Below, piece by piece: positions 23,551 through 33,296 of a stretch of 36,460 bases of DNA. Below the pieces are notes generated by a model that ran no database searches, had not been told where the DNA came from, and saw nothing but the letters and a program-made list of their open reading frames with translations. The DNA lies in contig JAPPPS010000150.1 of assembly GCA_028817405.1 (NCBI GenBank), forward strand, positions 1 to 36,460, in the 5' to 3' direction. Position numbers and translations under genes: made by a program. The stretch's first letter is position 1; each line of letters opens with the position of its first letter. Source of the DNA: Gammaproteobacteria bacterium. Its GTDB lineage: Bacteria; Pseudomonadota; Gammaproteobacteria; Arenicellales; Poriferihabitantaceae.

Positions 23551-25074
23551 ATGAACACTCTCGACAAACGAAACGGCAAACGGCGCCTGGCCGACCTGGC
23601 CGGGCAACTCGCGGCGCGCCGCATCAGCAAACGCGACTTTCTTAAAAAAGCCGCGGCCCTGGGCTTCTTCGCCGCCGGCGCCGGGGTGTTAGGCGGCGCG
23701 GCAAAGCGACCGTTTTCACTGCTGTCGCCGGCGCATGCCGCTGATGAAGGCGAGCAATCGCCGGAAGTCACCGCCTGGCTGAAAGATGTCGGCAAAGGCT
23801 TCCGCGGCCGCAACATCACCATCAAATACGCCACCGAGGCGACGCCGCCGAGTCAGGTGTTATCGACGCTGGTGGAGAACGATTTCACGCGATACACCGG
23901 CATTGAGGTGCAGGTGGAAATCGTGCCGCTGGAGCAGGTGCTGCAAAAACTCACGCAAGATGTCGCGGGCGGTCTCGGCTCGTACGATTTGTATTACCTC
24001 GACCAAAGTTGGATGGCGTCGTTCTCCAACGACACCGTCGACCCGCGCGAGATGTATCAAAACCAATCGGACTTGGCGATGCCCAACTACGACTTCGACG
24101 ACTTCCTGCCGCCGCTGACCGAAGGCATCAGCATGTTCCGCAACAAAATGGTCGGTGTGCCGTTCGACATTCCCATTTTCATCGTCATGATTCGCCAGGA
24201 CATCTACGACAAAATGGGCTTGCAAACGCCGACCACCTACCCGCAGTATCTCGACAACGCGCGCGCCATTCAAGCCGAATACAACGGCGAGATTTTCGGC
24301 ACCACCGGGCAGATGAAAAGCGGCCATTACAGTCTGGAATGCGACTGGACCAACTGGCTGTGGGGCCACGGCGGCTCCATCTTCGGCCCGGACGGCAAAT
24401 TCGCCGGCAACGATGCGCGCGGAATCGACGCGATGGAATACTGGCTGCGCCTGAAAGAGAACATGCCGCCCGATGTCTTGAACTGGACTTGGGACGGCGA
24501 GTTCACCTCCATGGCGCAGGGCCTGGCGGCGCAGGTGTACTCATGGGGCGAGTTCTTCCCCGGCCTCGACAACCCGGAGAATTCCAAGGTGGCCGGGTTG
24601 CTGGAGCCGGTGCTGCCGCTGCAGCCGGTGAGTCTGCGCGCGCCGGCCGAGGCCGGCCACGGCGAAATCCCCGGCACCGCGCATCAGGGCGGCAGCGCGT
24701 TGGCGGTTTCGCGGTATTCCAAGAATCTGGATGCGGCGTGGGTGTTCGCGCAGTGGGGTTCGTCGGCCGACATGAACATCCGCGTCTCGCTGTTGGGCGG
24801 CGGCGCCAGCCCGATGCGCCGCAGCACCTACGAGGATGCGCGGGTGCTGGCCAAGGCGCGGCCGGGGGTCGGCTCCACGCGCCACTTCGCCGTGACCCGG
24901 CGGGCGATTGAAAACCACATGGGCTCGGAGCCCGACCATCCGGCCTGGGCCGAGGTCTCCAACGGCGTGATTCCGGTCGAACTCGGCCGGTTCTTCGCCG
25001 GCGAATACCGCTCGCCCAAAGCGGTGATGGACGAAATCGCCGAGGGGGTCGACAAGGCGTTTGCGCGCTATTGA
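23551..25074 (+). CDS. ABC importer, periplasmic binding protein (cluster 3)
   Basis: The 507-residue family 1 solute-binding protein carries a long N-region before the export motif RISKRDFLKKAAALG (residues 23-37); the pair is Lys-Arg, not Arg-Arg, so Tat export is plausible but not certain. The signal ends near SPAHAADE (about 60-66). The mature chain has LEQVLQKLTQDVAGGLGSYDLYYLDQSW and other features of CUT1 sugar-binding proteins. GGAGGA sits about 5 bp before the ATG. A perfect 11-bp hairpin follows the stop. Ligand unknown; the next gene encodes a XylB-like kinase. Confidence 0.9.
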   Translation: MNTLDKRNGKRRLADLAGQLAARRISKRDFLKKAAALGFFAAGAGVLGGAAKRPFSLLSPAHAADEGEQSPEVTAWLKDVGKGFRGRNITIKYATEATPPSQVLSTLVENDFTRYTGIEVQVEIVPLEQVLQKLTQDVAGGLGSYDLYYLDQSWMASFSNDTVDPREMYQNQSDLAMPNYDFDDFLPPLTEGISMFRNKMVGVPFDIPIFIVMIRQDIYDKMGLQTPTTYPQYLDNARAIQAEYNGEIFGTTGQMKSGHYSLECDWTNWLWGHGGSIFGPDGKFAGNDARGIDAMEYWLRLKENMPPDVLNWTWDGEFTSMAQGLAAQVYSWGEFFPGLDNPENSKVAGLLEPVLPLQPVSLRAPAEAGHGEIPGTAHQGGSALAVSRYSKNLDAAWVFAQWGSSADMNIRVSLLGGGASPMRRSTYEDARVLAKARPGVGSTRHFAVTRRAIENHMGSEPDHPAWAEVSNGVIPVELGRFFAGEYRSPKAVMDEIAEGVDKAFARY

Positions 25075-25106
25075 GCGGCATTCGCGCGGTTGACCGTGCG
25101 CTTGAA

Positions 25107-25132
25107 ATGCCGGGGCCGCCGGGCCCCGGCAT
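25107..25132 (+). terminator. GC-rich 11-bp hairpin after the cluster 3 binding-protein gene
   Basis: ATGCCGGGGCC (25107-25117) pairs perfectly with GGCCCCGGCAT (25122-25132) across a GCCG loop. The following CCTCTTCG is only mildly T-rich. It may be a partial terminator or mRNA-stabilising structure separating the abundant binding-protein message from the kinase genes, like the hairpin after the cluster 2 binding-protein gene. Confidence 0.75.
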
Positions 25133-25165
25133 CCTCTTCGCCGGCCGCGCCGCTCGCCTAAGTAC

Positions 25166-26722
25166 ATGCGCCGCACGAGTCACATGAGCGAAGGGGACGC
25201 CTGCATCCTCGGCATCGACAGTTCCACCACCGCCACCAAAGCGGTGGCGTGGAGCCGCGACGGCGACTCCCTCGGCGAGGGGCGCTGCGACATTGCGCTG
25301 CGCATGCCGGCGCCCGGGAGATACGAGCAGAACCCGGACGACTGGTGGGAATCTCTGTGCGCCGCGCTGGCCGACTTGGGCCGCGGCGTCGACCTCGGCC
25401 GCATCGACGCGCTGGCGATTTCCAACCAGCGCGAGACCGTGGCGTTTTTGTCCGCGGCCGGCGAGGCCGTGGCGCCGGCCATCGTGTGGCTGGATGAGCG
25501 CGCGCGCGACACCGTCGACGCGTTCGCCGCGCGCATCGGCGATGATGCCATGCACCGCATCAGCGGCAAGCACAAGGACATCACGCCGGTGGTCTACCGC
25601 CTCGCCTGGCTGCGCGAACACGCGCCGCAAACCGCCCGCGACCTCGACATCATCAGCGATGTGCAGGGCTTTCTGGTCAAGCGATTGACCGGCGCGTTTG
25701 CGACCAGTTGGGCGAGCGCCGACCCAATGGGCTGCTGGGACATCGCGGGCAAATGCTGGTCGGAGGACATCCTCGATGCGCTGGGCTGGGATGCGCGCGC
25801 GTTCCCGGCGGCGCAGAAACCCGGCAGCGTGTTGGGCCAGGTCACGGCGCAGGCCGCGGCCCGGACCGGCTTGCGCGCAGGGACGCCGGTCATCGCCGGC
25901 GGCGGCGACGGACAGTGCGCCGGCTTGGGCGTCGGCATCATCCGGCCCGGCGCCGCGTACTTGAACATCGGCACCGCGGTAGTGTGCGGCGCGTATCAAG
26001 CCGACTACGCCTGGGGCAAAGCGTGGCGCACCATGACGGCGATGGACGGCGACGGTTACATCCTGGAAAGTTGCCTACGCTCGGGGACATTCCTTCTCAA
26101 CTGGCTGGTCGACGAAGTTTTCAGCGGCGCCGGCAATGGCGGCGATGACGGTGAGCGCGACGGCAATGGCAACGGCGCCGACCGGTTCGCCGCACTCGAA
26201 GCGCGCGCCGCCGGCCTGCCGCCGGGCGCGGACGGCGTGACGGTGCTGCCGTACTGGTCGGGCGTGATGAATCCGCACTGGGACTCGGCCGCGCGCGGGG
26301 CGATTTTCGGCCTGGCCGGCAACCACGGCCGCGCGCATCTGTACCGCGCTGTGCTGGAGGGAATCGCGCTCGACCAAGCCGACTGCATGCGCATGCTCGA
26401 ACACGCCACCGGCCATCGCGTCGAGCGGTATTACGCGGTCGGCGGCGGCGCGCAGAGCGATTTGTGGTGTCAGATTTTCGCCGACTGCTTGGCGCGCCCG
26501 GTGTATCGAATGAACACCGTGGAAGCATCGGCGTTGGGCGCGGGCATGGCCGCGGCGGTCGGGGGCGGCGCGTATCGGCGCGTGACCGACGCCGCGGACC
26601 GCATGCGCGGCGACATTACCGCCAAATTTAACCCCGGCGAAAACGCGGCCGCGTACGCGCGATTGCTCGACGCCTATCCCGCATGCTATCCCGCGGCCAA
26701 GTCGGCCCGCGGCTCGACATGA
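25166..26722 (+). CDS. FGGY-family carbohydrate kinase, xylulokinase (XylB)-like
   Basis: The roughly 518-residue kinase has the phosphate-binding motif GIDSSTTATKAV (16-27), ISNQRETVAFL (85-95), VWLDERARD (107-115) and GGGDGQCAGLGVG (245-257) with Asp248 as catalytic base, as in XylB-type FGGY kinases acting on ketoses or polyols. Near residues 327-341 there is a low-complexity hydrophilic insertion (GAGNGGDDGERDGNGNG) encoded by GGCAATGGC/GGCGATGAC-type repeats, probably a surface loop. ATG 25166 and ATG 25184 are both possible starts. The next gene (AraM-like) starts 7 bp downstream. The two are followed by the cluster 3 ATPase, so the kinase should act on the sugar taken up by that importer. 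Substrate unknown. Confidence 0.85.
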   Translation: MRRTSHMSEGDACILGIDSSTTATKAVAWSRDGDSLGEGRCDIALRMPAPGRYEQNPDDWWESLCAALADLGRGVDLGRIDALAISNQRETVAFLSAAGEAVAPAIVWLDERARDTVDAFAARIGDDAMHRISGKHKDITPVVYRLAWLREHAPQTARDLDIISDVQGFLVKRLTGAFATSWASADPMGCWDIAGKCWSEDILDALGWDARAFPAAQKPGSVLGQVTAQAAARTGLRAGTPVIAGGGDGQCAGLGVGIIRPGAAYLNIGTAVVCGAYQADYAWGKAWRTMTAMDGDGYILESCLRSGTFLLNWLVDEVFSGAGNGGDDGERDGNGNGADRFAALEARAAGLPPGADGVTVLPYWSGVMNPHWDSAARGAIFGLAGNHGRAHLYRAVLEGIALDQADCMRMLEHATGHRVERYYAVGGGAQSDLWCQIFADCLARPVYRMNTVEASALGAGMAAAVGGGAYRRVTDAADRMRGDITAKFNPGENAAAYARLLDAYPACYPAAKSARGST

Positions 26723-26729
26723 ACCGGCA

Positions 26730-28067
26730 ATGAACCGCGCCATGAACCACGGCGAAAACCCCGGCCGCGAAACCGGCGACCGCGACTACCGCGGCGTGCT
26801 GCGCGCACTCATCGACGGCGACTGGCGCGATGCCTCCGGCGCGCCTTTGCGCGTCCCCATCCGCGCCCTCGACATCCGCGAAACTTTGGACGGCGCGGAA
26901 GGCGGCTTGGTGCGCCAGTTGCACGGCAAGGGGAAAGTTTGCGTCGTCTGCGACCAAACCACCGAAGCGATTTTAGGCGCGCGCGTGGCATCGAACATCG
27001 GCGGCGACTGCGAGACCTTGGTCTTGCGCGACCCGCGCTCCACCGTCGACACCGCCGAACAGTTGCGCCGGCAAACGCGCCACGCCGACACCTTGGTCGC
27101 GGTCGGCTCCGGCACCGTCAGCGACCTGGTTAAGTACGCATCCTTTCTGGGCGGCAAAAGTTATTCGGTGTTTCCGACCTCGCCGATGAACGCCTACACC
27201 ACCGGCAGCGCATCGCTCACCGACGCCGGCATCAAACGCTCGTTGCCGGCGCACAACGCCCGCGGCGTGTTCGTGGACTTGCAAATTTTAACCGGCTGCC
27301 CGCAACGGTTGATTAACAGCGCGCTGTCCGATGTGGTCTGCCGCACCACCGCGCAGGTCGACTGGCTGTTGTCGCGCGCGTTTCGCGGTACGCCGTACAG
27401 CGATGTGCCGTATCAGTTGCTTGCGTACGACGAAGCATCGCTTTTTGCCGATGCGCGCCGCCTGCGCGAACGCGACCTCGATGTCATGGCATCGCTGGTG
27501 CGCACCTGCGCGCTGAACGGCCTGGGCAGCGCGGTGGTCGGCAGCACGCATCCCGGCAGCATGGCCGAGCACATGGTCTCGCACTATCTCGACATGTTCG
27601 CCGGCGACGCGCATCCCGGCACCTTGCACGGCGAGCAAGTGGGCGTGGCGACGCTGTCGGTTTGCCGGTTGCAGAACCGCATCCTGCGCGCCGATTCGCC
27701 GCCGGTGATTCGTTTTGTGAAGCGCGGCAAAGATTTTTTCACGCGGCAATTCGGCGGCGAACAAAGCGGCGAATACGCCGCCTGTTATGCGGCCAAAGCG
27801 TTCGATGCGCGCGATGCGGAAAAATGGAACGCGCGCTTGGCAACGCATTGGCATGACTTCACCGCGCCGATGCGCGCCGTGATGCTGCGCGTGGAGCAAG
27901 TCGCGGCGCCGCTCACCGCCGCGGGCGCGCCGATGTCAGCGGCCGACTTGGGATTCGATGCGGCGTTCTACGCCGAGGCGCTTGCGAACGCGCGGTTTAT
28001 CCGCGACCGCTTCACCATTTTGGATGTGGCCGGCGACTCCGGCCAACTGGAATCAACGGCGGCCTAA
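26730..28067 (+). CDS. sn-glycerol-1-phosphate dehydrogenase-like (AraM family) metal-dependent dehydrogenase
   Basis: The 445-residue protein belongs to the iron/zinc alcohol dehydrogenase superfamily, AraM/glycerol-1-phosphate dehydrogenase branch. It has the NAD(P) loop VGSGTVSDLVKYAS (125-138), FPTSPMNAYTTGSASLTD (148-165), and the metal ligands Asp201 (LSDVV), His281 (SMAEHMVSH) and His300 (LHGEQVG). Characterised members reduce DHAP to sn-glycerol-1-phosphate; in Bacillus subtilis araM sits in the arabinose operon. Here it follows a XylB-like kinase by 7 bp and precedes an ABC ATPase by 2 bp, so a catabolic role on a phosphorylated polyol is at least as likely as lipid-precursor synthesis. 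Alternative start ATG 26742. The substrate cannot be read from sequence. Confidence 0.82.
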   Translation: MNRAMNHGENPGRETGDRDYRGVLRALIDGDWRDASGAPLRVPIRALDIRETLDGAEGGLVRQLHGKGKVCVVCDQTTEAILGARVASNIGGDCETLVLRDPRSTVDTAEQLRRQTRHADTLVAVGSGTVSDLVKYASFLGGKSYSVFPTSPMNAYTTGSASLTDAGIKRSLPAHNARGVFVDLQILTGCPQRLINSALSDVVCRTTAQVDWLLSRAFRGTPYSDVPYQLLAYDEASLFADARRLRERDLDVMASLVRTCALNGLGSAVVGSTHPGSMAEHMVSHYLDMFAGDAHPGTLHGEQVGVATLSVCRLQNRILRADSPPVIRFVKRGKDFFTRQFGGEQSGEYAACYAAKAFDARDAEKWNARLATHWHDFTAPMRAVMLRVEQVAAPLTAAGAPMSAADLGFDAAFYAEALANARFIRDRFTILDVAGDSGQLESTAA

Positions 28068-28069
28068 CC

Positions 28070-29146
<1,077 letters not shown>

Positions 29147-29215
29147 TGTAATCGTGAATCAAGCGCGGTAAATTGTTTGTCCAGTTTTCGTTAACAGCTT
29201 CGTTCAATTTTGTTC

Positions 29216-29245
29216 TTGACCGTCGGCGCGTGGGGTCTTTATAAA
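29216..29245 (+). promoter_or_regulatory. Sigma-70-type promoter for the TRAP/transketolase operon
   Basis: TTGACC (29216-29221) and TATAAA (29240-29245) are separated by 18 bp and sit about 60 bp before the TRAP binding-protein start. Each hexamer has one mismatch to consensus. The stretch upstream (29155-29215) is AT-rich with GTTTTCGTTAAC and TTCAATTTTG. It marks the boundary between the ABC series and the TRAP module. Confidence 0.65.
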
Positions 29246-29257
29246 TGGCGGATGAGA

Positions 29258-29272
29258 CCGCGTTTTGCGCGG
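29258..29272 (+). other. 5'-leader hairpin near the predicted transcript start
   Basis: CCGCG (29258-29262) pairs with CGCGG (29268-29272) across a TTTTG loop, beginning only a few bases after the start predicted from the 29216-29245 promoter. The flanking GAGACCGCGTTT also occurs at 36421-36432 in the coding start of the last gene. A 5'-end stem could protect the mRNA; this is speculative. Confidence 0.35.
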
Positions 29273-29303
29273 CTCCAAACGCACCACCTACGAGGTATCC
29301 GCC

Positions 29304-30302
29304 ATGAAAACTGTAATTTATCACCGCATCGCCGCGGCGGCCATGGGCGCGCTGGCCGCCTTGCTCGTCATGCAGTCGGCGCAGGCCGCCGAGTTAATCG
29401 TCGGCACCAACGGCAAGCCCGGCAACCCGCGCGTGACCGCGGCCGAGATGTTCGGCGCGCTGCTGGCGCAGTCATCGAAAGGCAAGCACACGGTCAAGGT
29501 CGCGCATTCGGCCAGCCTCGGCGATGACCGCCAGATGCTGAAGTCGGTGCGCCTCGGCACCATGCACATCACCGTCAACTCGGACGGCCCGGTGGCGGAA
29601 ATCGTTCCCGATTTGAACGCTTTCGGCCTGCCCTATTTGTTCTCCGACTTGACCCAAGCGTGGGAAGTGCTGGACGGGCCCATCGGCGATTCCATCGCCG
29701 CCAAACTGGAAGCGAAAGGCTATATCGTTCTGGCGTGGTGGGACAACGGCATTCGCAAAATCACGCATGTGTCGAAACCCATCGCGCATCCGGACGACAT
29801 CAAGGGCATGAAAATTCGCACGCCGCAGAGTCAAGTGACCATCGACGCGTTTCGCGCGCTCGGCGCCAATCCCGCGCCGCTGGCGTTCTCCGAGTTGCCC
29901 GCGGCGCTGCAGTCCGGCGTGTTCGAGGGCCAGGAAAATCCGCTGGCGAACATTCATTCGTCCAAACTGCACGAGTTGACGCCGTATATCGCCAAGTCCA
30001 ATCACAAATACGAGATGGCGCCGATACTCGCATCCAAAAAGTGGTGGGACACTTTGTCCGCAGGCGACCGGCGGTTGATTCAAAACGCGATGGACGCCGC
30101 GACTTGGTATAACCGCGGCGTGTTCTTGATTGCCGACTCTGAACTTGAACAGCAACTCATCCGAGAAGGCGCAAAGTTCAACGAAGTCGACACCGCCGCG
30201 TTCAAAGCCGCGACCGCCGGCGTCTACGCCAAGTGGGCGGATGAAATCGGCGACATTGTGCCGCGCATTCAACAAGCGGCGGCCGCCGCCGGGCGGCGTT
30301 GA
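29304..30302 (+). CDS. dctP: TRAP transporter binding protein (DctP family)
   Basis: The 332-residue protein has a Sec signal (hydrophobic core AAMGALAALLVMQSAQA, cleavage likely before AEL near residue 27) and the DctP/TAXI-distinct DctP fold: VAHSASLGDDRQMLKSVRLGTMHI, LPYLFSDLTQAWEVLDGPIG, and the conserved carboxylate-binding region MKIRTPQSQVTIDAFRALGANPAPLAF, where Arg of MKIRTP normally clamps the substrate carboxylate. It therefore likely binds an acidic sugar or other organic acid. ATG 29304 has a GAGG Shine-Dalgarno 8 bp upstream. The matching membrane subunits are 4 kb downstream (34267-36331). The adjacent enzymes suggest a sugar acid or branched sugar as ligand. Confidence 0.9.
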   Translation: MKTVIYHRIAAAAMGALAALLVMQSAQAAELIVGTNGKPGNPRVTAAEMFGALLAQSSKGKHTVKVAHSASLGDDRQMLKSVRLGTMHITVNSDGPVAEIVPDLNAFGLPYLFSDLTQAWEVLDGPIGDSIAAKLEAKGYIVLAWWDNGIRKITHVSKPIAHPDDIKGMKIRTPQSQVTIDAFRALGANPAPLAFSELPAALQSGVFEGQENPLANIHSSKLHELTPYIAKSNHKYEMAPILASKKWWDTLSAGDRRLIQNAMDAATWYNRGVFLIADSELEQQLIREGAKFNEVDTAAFKAATAGVYAKWADEIGDIVPRIQQAAAAAGRR

Positions 30303-30358
30303 GAACGTAAGCGCGCGGTTATCGCGGGCCAATCTTGGCGCGACAACGCCATCTCGCG

Positions 30359-30367
30359 TGGTACAAT
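30359..30367 (+). promoter_or_regulatory. Possible extended -10 promoter for the transketolase genes
   Basis: TGG-TACAAT matches the extended -10 consensus TGn-TATAAT with one mismatch and lies 36 bp before the transketolase N-subunit start. TTGGCG at 30335 is too far away to be a standard -35. It may give extra transcription of the enzyme genes independently of the TRAP binding protein. Confidence 0.45.
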
Positions 30368-30402
30368 CACCGCCGCGGCGAAACCATCAACGCAAACGAA
30401 CC

Positions 30403-31275
30403 ATGCGTGATGTAGACATCAAACAAACGAACGCGGCGGGGGCGGCGGATACGGTCTCGCTGAAACAGCGCGCCTACCGTATTCGCCGCCACGCATTGCG
30501 CATGGGCGAGGTGCAGGGCCAGGGTTACATCGCCCAGGCCTTGGGCTTCGCCGATGTGCTCGCGGTTTGCTATTTCCACGCGCTGACCTACCGTGCCGGC
30601 GACCCCGAATGGGAAGGCCGCGACCGTTTGTATCTTTCCATCGGCCACTACGCGATTGCGTTGTATGCGGCGTTGATTGAGGCCGGCGTGTTGCCGGAAG
30701 ACGAACTGGAAACCTACGGCGGCGACGACAGCCGCTTGCCGATGTCGGGCATGGCCGCCTACACGCCCGGCATGGAAATCACCGGCGGCTCGCTCGGCCA
30801 CGGTCTTGGCATCGCGGTCGGCGCGGCGTTAGGTTTGAAGCGCAAACAGTCGACGAGTTTGATTTATAACCTGTTGTCGGACGGTGAACTCGGCGAAGGT
30901 TCAACTTGGGAAGCGGTGATGTCGGCCGCGCATCACCGCCTTGACAACTTGATTGCAGTGGTTGACTTCAACAACCAGCAAGCCGACGGACCGTCACAGG
31001 ATATGCTGTGCGCCGAACCGCTGGAAGACAAGTGGCGCGCATTCGGCTGGCATGCGCAGCGCGTTAACGGCAATGACATCGATGCATTGACATGCGCCTT
31101 CGATACCGCGCGCAACCACGACCGCGCCCGGCCGCGCGCGATTATCTGCGACACGCGCATGGGCAAAGGCGTGCCGTTTTTGGAGTCGCGCGAGCGCAAT
31201 CATTTTCTGCGCGTGGATGCGCATGAATGGGCGCAAGCCATCGACATTCTCGACCGCGCCAACGCGCAAAGTTGA
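30403..31275 (+). CDS. Transketolase-like protein, N-terminal (TPP pyrophosphate-binding) subunit
   Basis: The 290-residue protein is the N-terminal half of a split transketolase. It has SIGHYAIALYA (79-89), GGSLGHGLGIAVGAA (128-142) and the Mg-TPP motif LLSDGELGEGSTWEA (157-171), with Asp160 and Asn190 positioned for metal binding. With the following gene it should form the two-subunit, thiamine-dependent enzyme that moves a two-carbon ketol unit. Split transketolases in accessory sugar operons include the apulose-4-phosphate transketolase AptA/AptB; the substrate here is unknown. ATG 30403 is chosen because the protein aligns from there; the frame is open upstream across the TRAP gene. The C-subunit gene starts 16 bp after the stop. 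Confidence 0.9.
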   Translation: MRDVDIKQTNAAGAADTVSLKQRAYRIRRHALRMGEVQGQGYIAQALGFADVLAVCYFHALTYRAGDPEWEGRDRLYLSIGHYAIALYAALIEAGVLPEDELETYGGDDSRLPMSGMAAYTPGMEITGGSLGHGLGIAVGAALGLKRKQSTSLIYNLLSDGELGEGSTWEAVMSAAHHRLDNLIAVVDFNNQQADGPSQDMLCAEPLEDKWRAFGWHAQRVNGNDIDALTCAFDTARNHDRARPRAIICDTRMGKGVPFLESRERNHFLRVDAHEWAQAIDILDRANAQS

Positions 31276-31291
31276 TAAACGTCGACCAACG

Positions 31292-32317
31292 ATGCGACTC
31301 TCCAAGTACACCACGCGGCCACCGGCGTCGAAACGCAAACGCCGGCGCACCTCGGCGATGATTGCATCGCTGGATGCCGGCGGCGCGCCGACCGTGGATG
31401 CGCCGTTCGGTCATGCGCTGAATGATGCCGCGCGCGCCAACGCCAACATCGTCGCGCTGACCGCGGACTTGTCGAAATACACCGACCTTCATGTGTTCGC
31501 GAACGCCAACCCATCGCGCTTCTACCAGATGGGCATGGCCGAACAAGTGATGCTCTCCGCCGCGGCCGGCCTGGCGCGCGAAGGCTTCACGCCGTTTGCC
31601 ACCACCTACGCGGTGTTCGCTTCGCGCCGCGCATACGATTTCATCTGCATGGCAATCGCGGAAGAATCGCTGGATGTCAAAATCGTCTGCGCGCTGCCGG
31701 GCTTGACCACCGGCTACGGGCCCAGCCACCAATCCACCGAAGACCTCGCCATCTTTCGCGGCATGCCGAACTTGACGATTATCGACCCGTGCGACGCCAC
31801 CGACATTCAAATGGCGACGCGCGCCATCGCCGCGCATCGCGGGCCGGTGTATATGCGCTTGCTGCGCGGCAAGGTGCCGGATGTGCTGCGCGAGTACGAC
31901 TATCAATTTGAACTCGGCAGAGTTAAGTTGTTGCGCGACGGCGCTGATGTGCTGTTCATCGCCACCGGCCTGATGACCATGCGCGCGCTGCAAGCGGCGG
32001 AGCAATTGCGCGCCGACAGCATCGACTGCGCGGTGTTGCATGCGCCGACCATCAAGCCGCTGGATGTCGATGGCATCCGCGAGGCGGCATCGAAGACCGG
32101 ACGGTTGGTCGTGGTCGCGGAAAACCACAGCCGCATCGGCGGCCTCGGCGAGGCGGTCGCGGCGGAACTCATGCGCGCCGACATCCATCCGCGGTTTCGC
32201 CAAATCGCGTTGCCGGATGAATTCCTCGACGCCGGCGCGTTGCCGACTCTGCACGAACGTTATGGTCTGTCGGTCGATGCGGTGGTCACGCGCGTTAAGA
32301 AATGGCTTGAGGCGTAG
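31292..32317 (+). CDS. Transketolase-like protein, C-terminal (pyrimidine-binding) subunit
   Basis: The roughly 341-residue protein is the C-terminal half of the split transketolase. It carries FYQMGMAEQVMLSAAAGLA (77-95), where Glu84 is the residue that activates the TPP aminopyrimidine, and TTYAVFASRRAYD (104-116), followed by the transketolase C-domain. The first 23 residues (RLSKYTTRPPASKRKRRR) are unusually basic and may be leader; an in-frame ATG at 31358 (MIASLDAGG) would remove them. The pair of subunits is adjacent with a 16-bp gap. The next gene begins one base after the stop (TAG C ATG), so the three form one unit. Confidence 0.88.
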   Translation: MRLSKYTTRPPASKRKRRRTSAMIASLDAGGAPTVDAPFGHALNDAARANANIVALTADLSKYTDLHVFANANPSRFYQMGMAEQVMLSAAAGLAREGFTPFATTYAVFASRRAYDFICMAIAEESLDVKIVCALPGLTTGYGPSHQSTEDLAIFRGMPNLTIIDPCDATDIQMATRAIAAHRGPVYMRLLRGKVPDVLREYDYQFELGRVKLLRDGADVLFIATGLMTMRALQAAEQLRADSIDCAVLHAPTIKPLDVDGIREAASKTGRLVVVAENHSRIGGLGEAVAAELMRADIHPRFRQIALPDEFLDAGALPTLHERYGLSVDAVVTRVKKWLEA

Positions 32318-32318
32318 C

Positions 32319-33296
32319 ATGGCGGCGACAACTTCATCCGCGGAAACGCCGGCGAAAGAAAACGCCACCGCGCCGACCGCCATCATCGGCCTCGGCGCGA
32401 TGGGCTTAGGGCTGGCGAAGAACATGTTGCGGCATGGCATCGCGCTGACCGGCTATGACATCCGAGATGAAGCATGCGATGACTTCGCCGCGGCCGGCGG
32501 ACGCGCCGCCGGCAGCGCGGCCGAGGCCGCGGCCAATGCCGGACTGCTCATCATCATGGTGGTCGACACCGCGCAAGTGCGCGAGGTGTTGTTCAGTGAC
32601 GGCGAGCAAAGCGCCTTGGCGGCCATGCGCGACGGCGGCACGGTCATGCTGTGCTCGACCATCGCGCCGGCCGACACGCGCGCCATCGCGGCCGAGACGC
32701 AAGCGGCCGGCGCGTTGTTGTTGGATGCGCCGGTGTCCGGCGGCCAAGCCGGGGCCGCGGCCGGCACGCTGACGGTCATGGCCTCCGGCCCGCGCGCCGC
32801 GTTCGACGCCGCCGAATCCGCGCTACAAGCGATTTCCAAAACCGTCCACCGCTTGGGCGATGCGCCCGGCATCGGCTCCACTTACAAAACCGTCCACCAG
32901 TTGGCGACCGGCGCGCATCTCGTGGTGGCCGCGGAGTTGCTCGCGTTCGGCGCGCGCGCCGGCTGCGACCCGCGCAAGTTGTTCGACATCGTGTCAACTT
33001 CGGCCGGGCAGAGTTGGATGTTCGACGACCGCGCGCCGCGCATCTTGAACGGCGATTACGCGCCGCGCTCGACGGTCGACATCTTCGTCAAAGATTTGGA
33101 ACTGGCGCTGCGCGAAGGCCGCGACTTGTCGATGCCGCTGCCGGTTGGCGCAGCCGCGCATCAAGTACTGTTGGCGGCGTCGGCCATGGGCTGCGGCGGC
33201 CTCGATGATGCGGCGGTGGTCAAGGTGTATGAGCGCATCACCGGCGCGCTGGTGCGGCCCGAGCATGGCGGCGATGACCGCGGCAAAAAGGTTTGA
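32319..33296 (+). CDS. NAD(P)-dependent beta-hydroxyacid dehydrogenase, L-threonate dehydrogenase (LtnD)-like
   Basis: The 325-residue protein belongs to the 3-hydroxyisobutyrate dehydrogenase family: Rossmann GLGAMG (24-29), substrate motif DAPVSGG (136-142) and catalytic Lys190 in GIGSTYKTVHQL. The K-T-V-H-Q-L form, in place of the K-x-x-N of typical members, together with SWMFDDRAPRIL and DIFVKDLELAL, fits the LtnD subgroup that oxidises L-threonate or D-erythronate at C2. It may equally act on a branched-sugar acid. ATG 32319 is used. Its 3' end overlaps the convergent lysR gene by 59 bp. Confidence 0.85.
   Translation: MAATTSSAETPAKENATAPTAIIGLGAMGLGLAKNMLRHGIALTGYDIRDEACDDFAAAGGRAAGSAAEAAANAGLLIIMVVDTAQVREVLFSDGEQSALAAMRDGGTVMLCSTIAPADTRAIAAETQAAGALLLDAPVSGGQAGAAAGTLTVMASGPRAAFDAAESALQAISKTVHRLGDAPGIGSTYKTVHQLATGAHLVVAAELLAFGARAGCDPRKLFDIVSTSAGQSWMFDDRAPRILNGDYAPRSTVDIFVKDLELALREGRDLSMPLPVGAAAHQVLLAASAMGCGGLDDAAVVKVYERITGALVRPEHGGDDRGKKV

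Noticed and set aside
24503-25999. Large minus-strand open frame
   Set aside because: Antisense to the binding-protein and kinase genes with Arg/Pro-rich composition, typical of GC-rich shadow frames.
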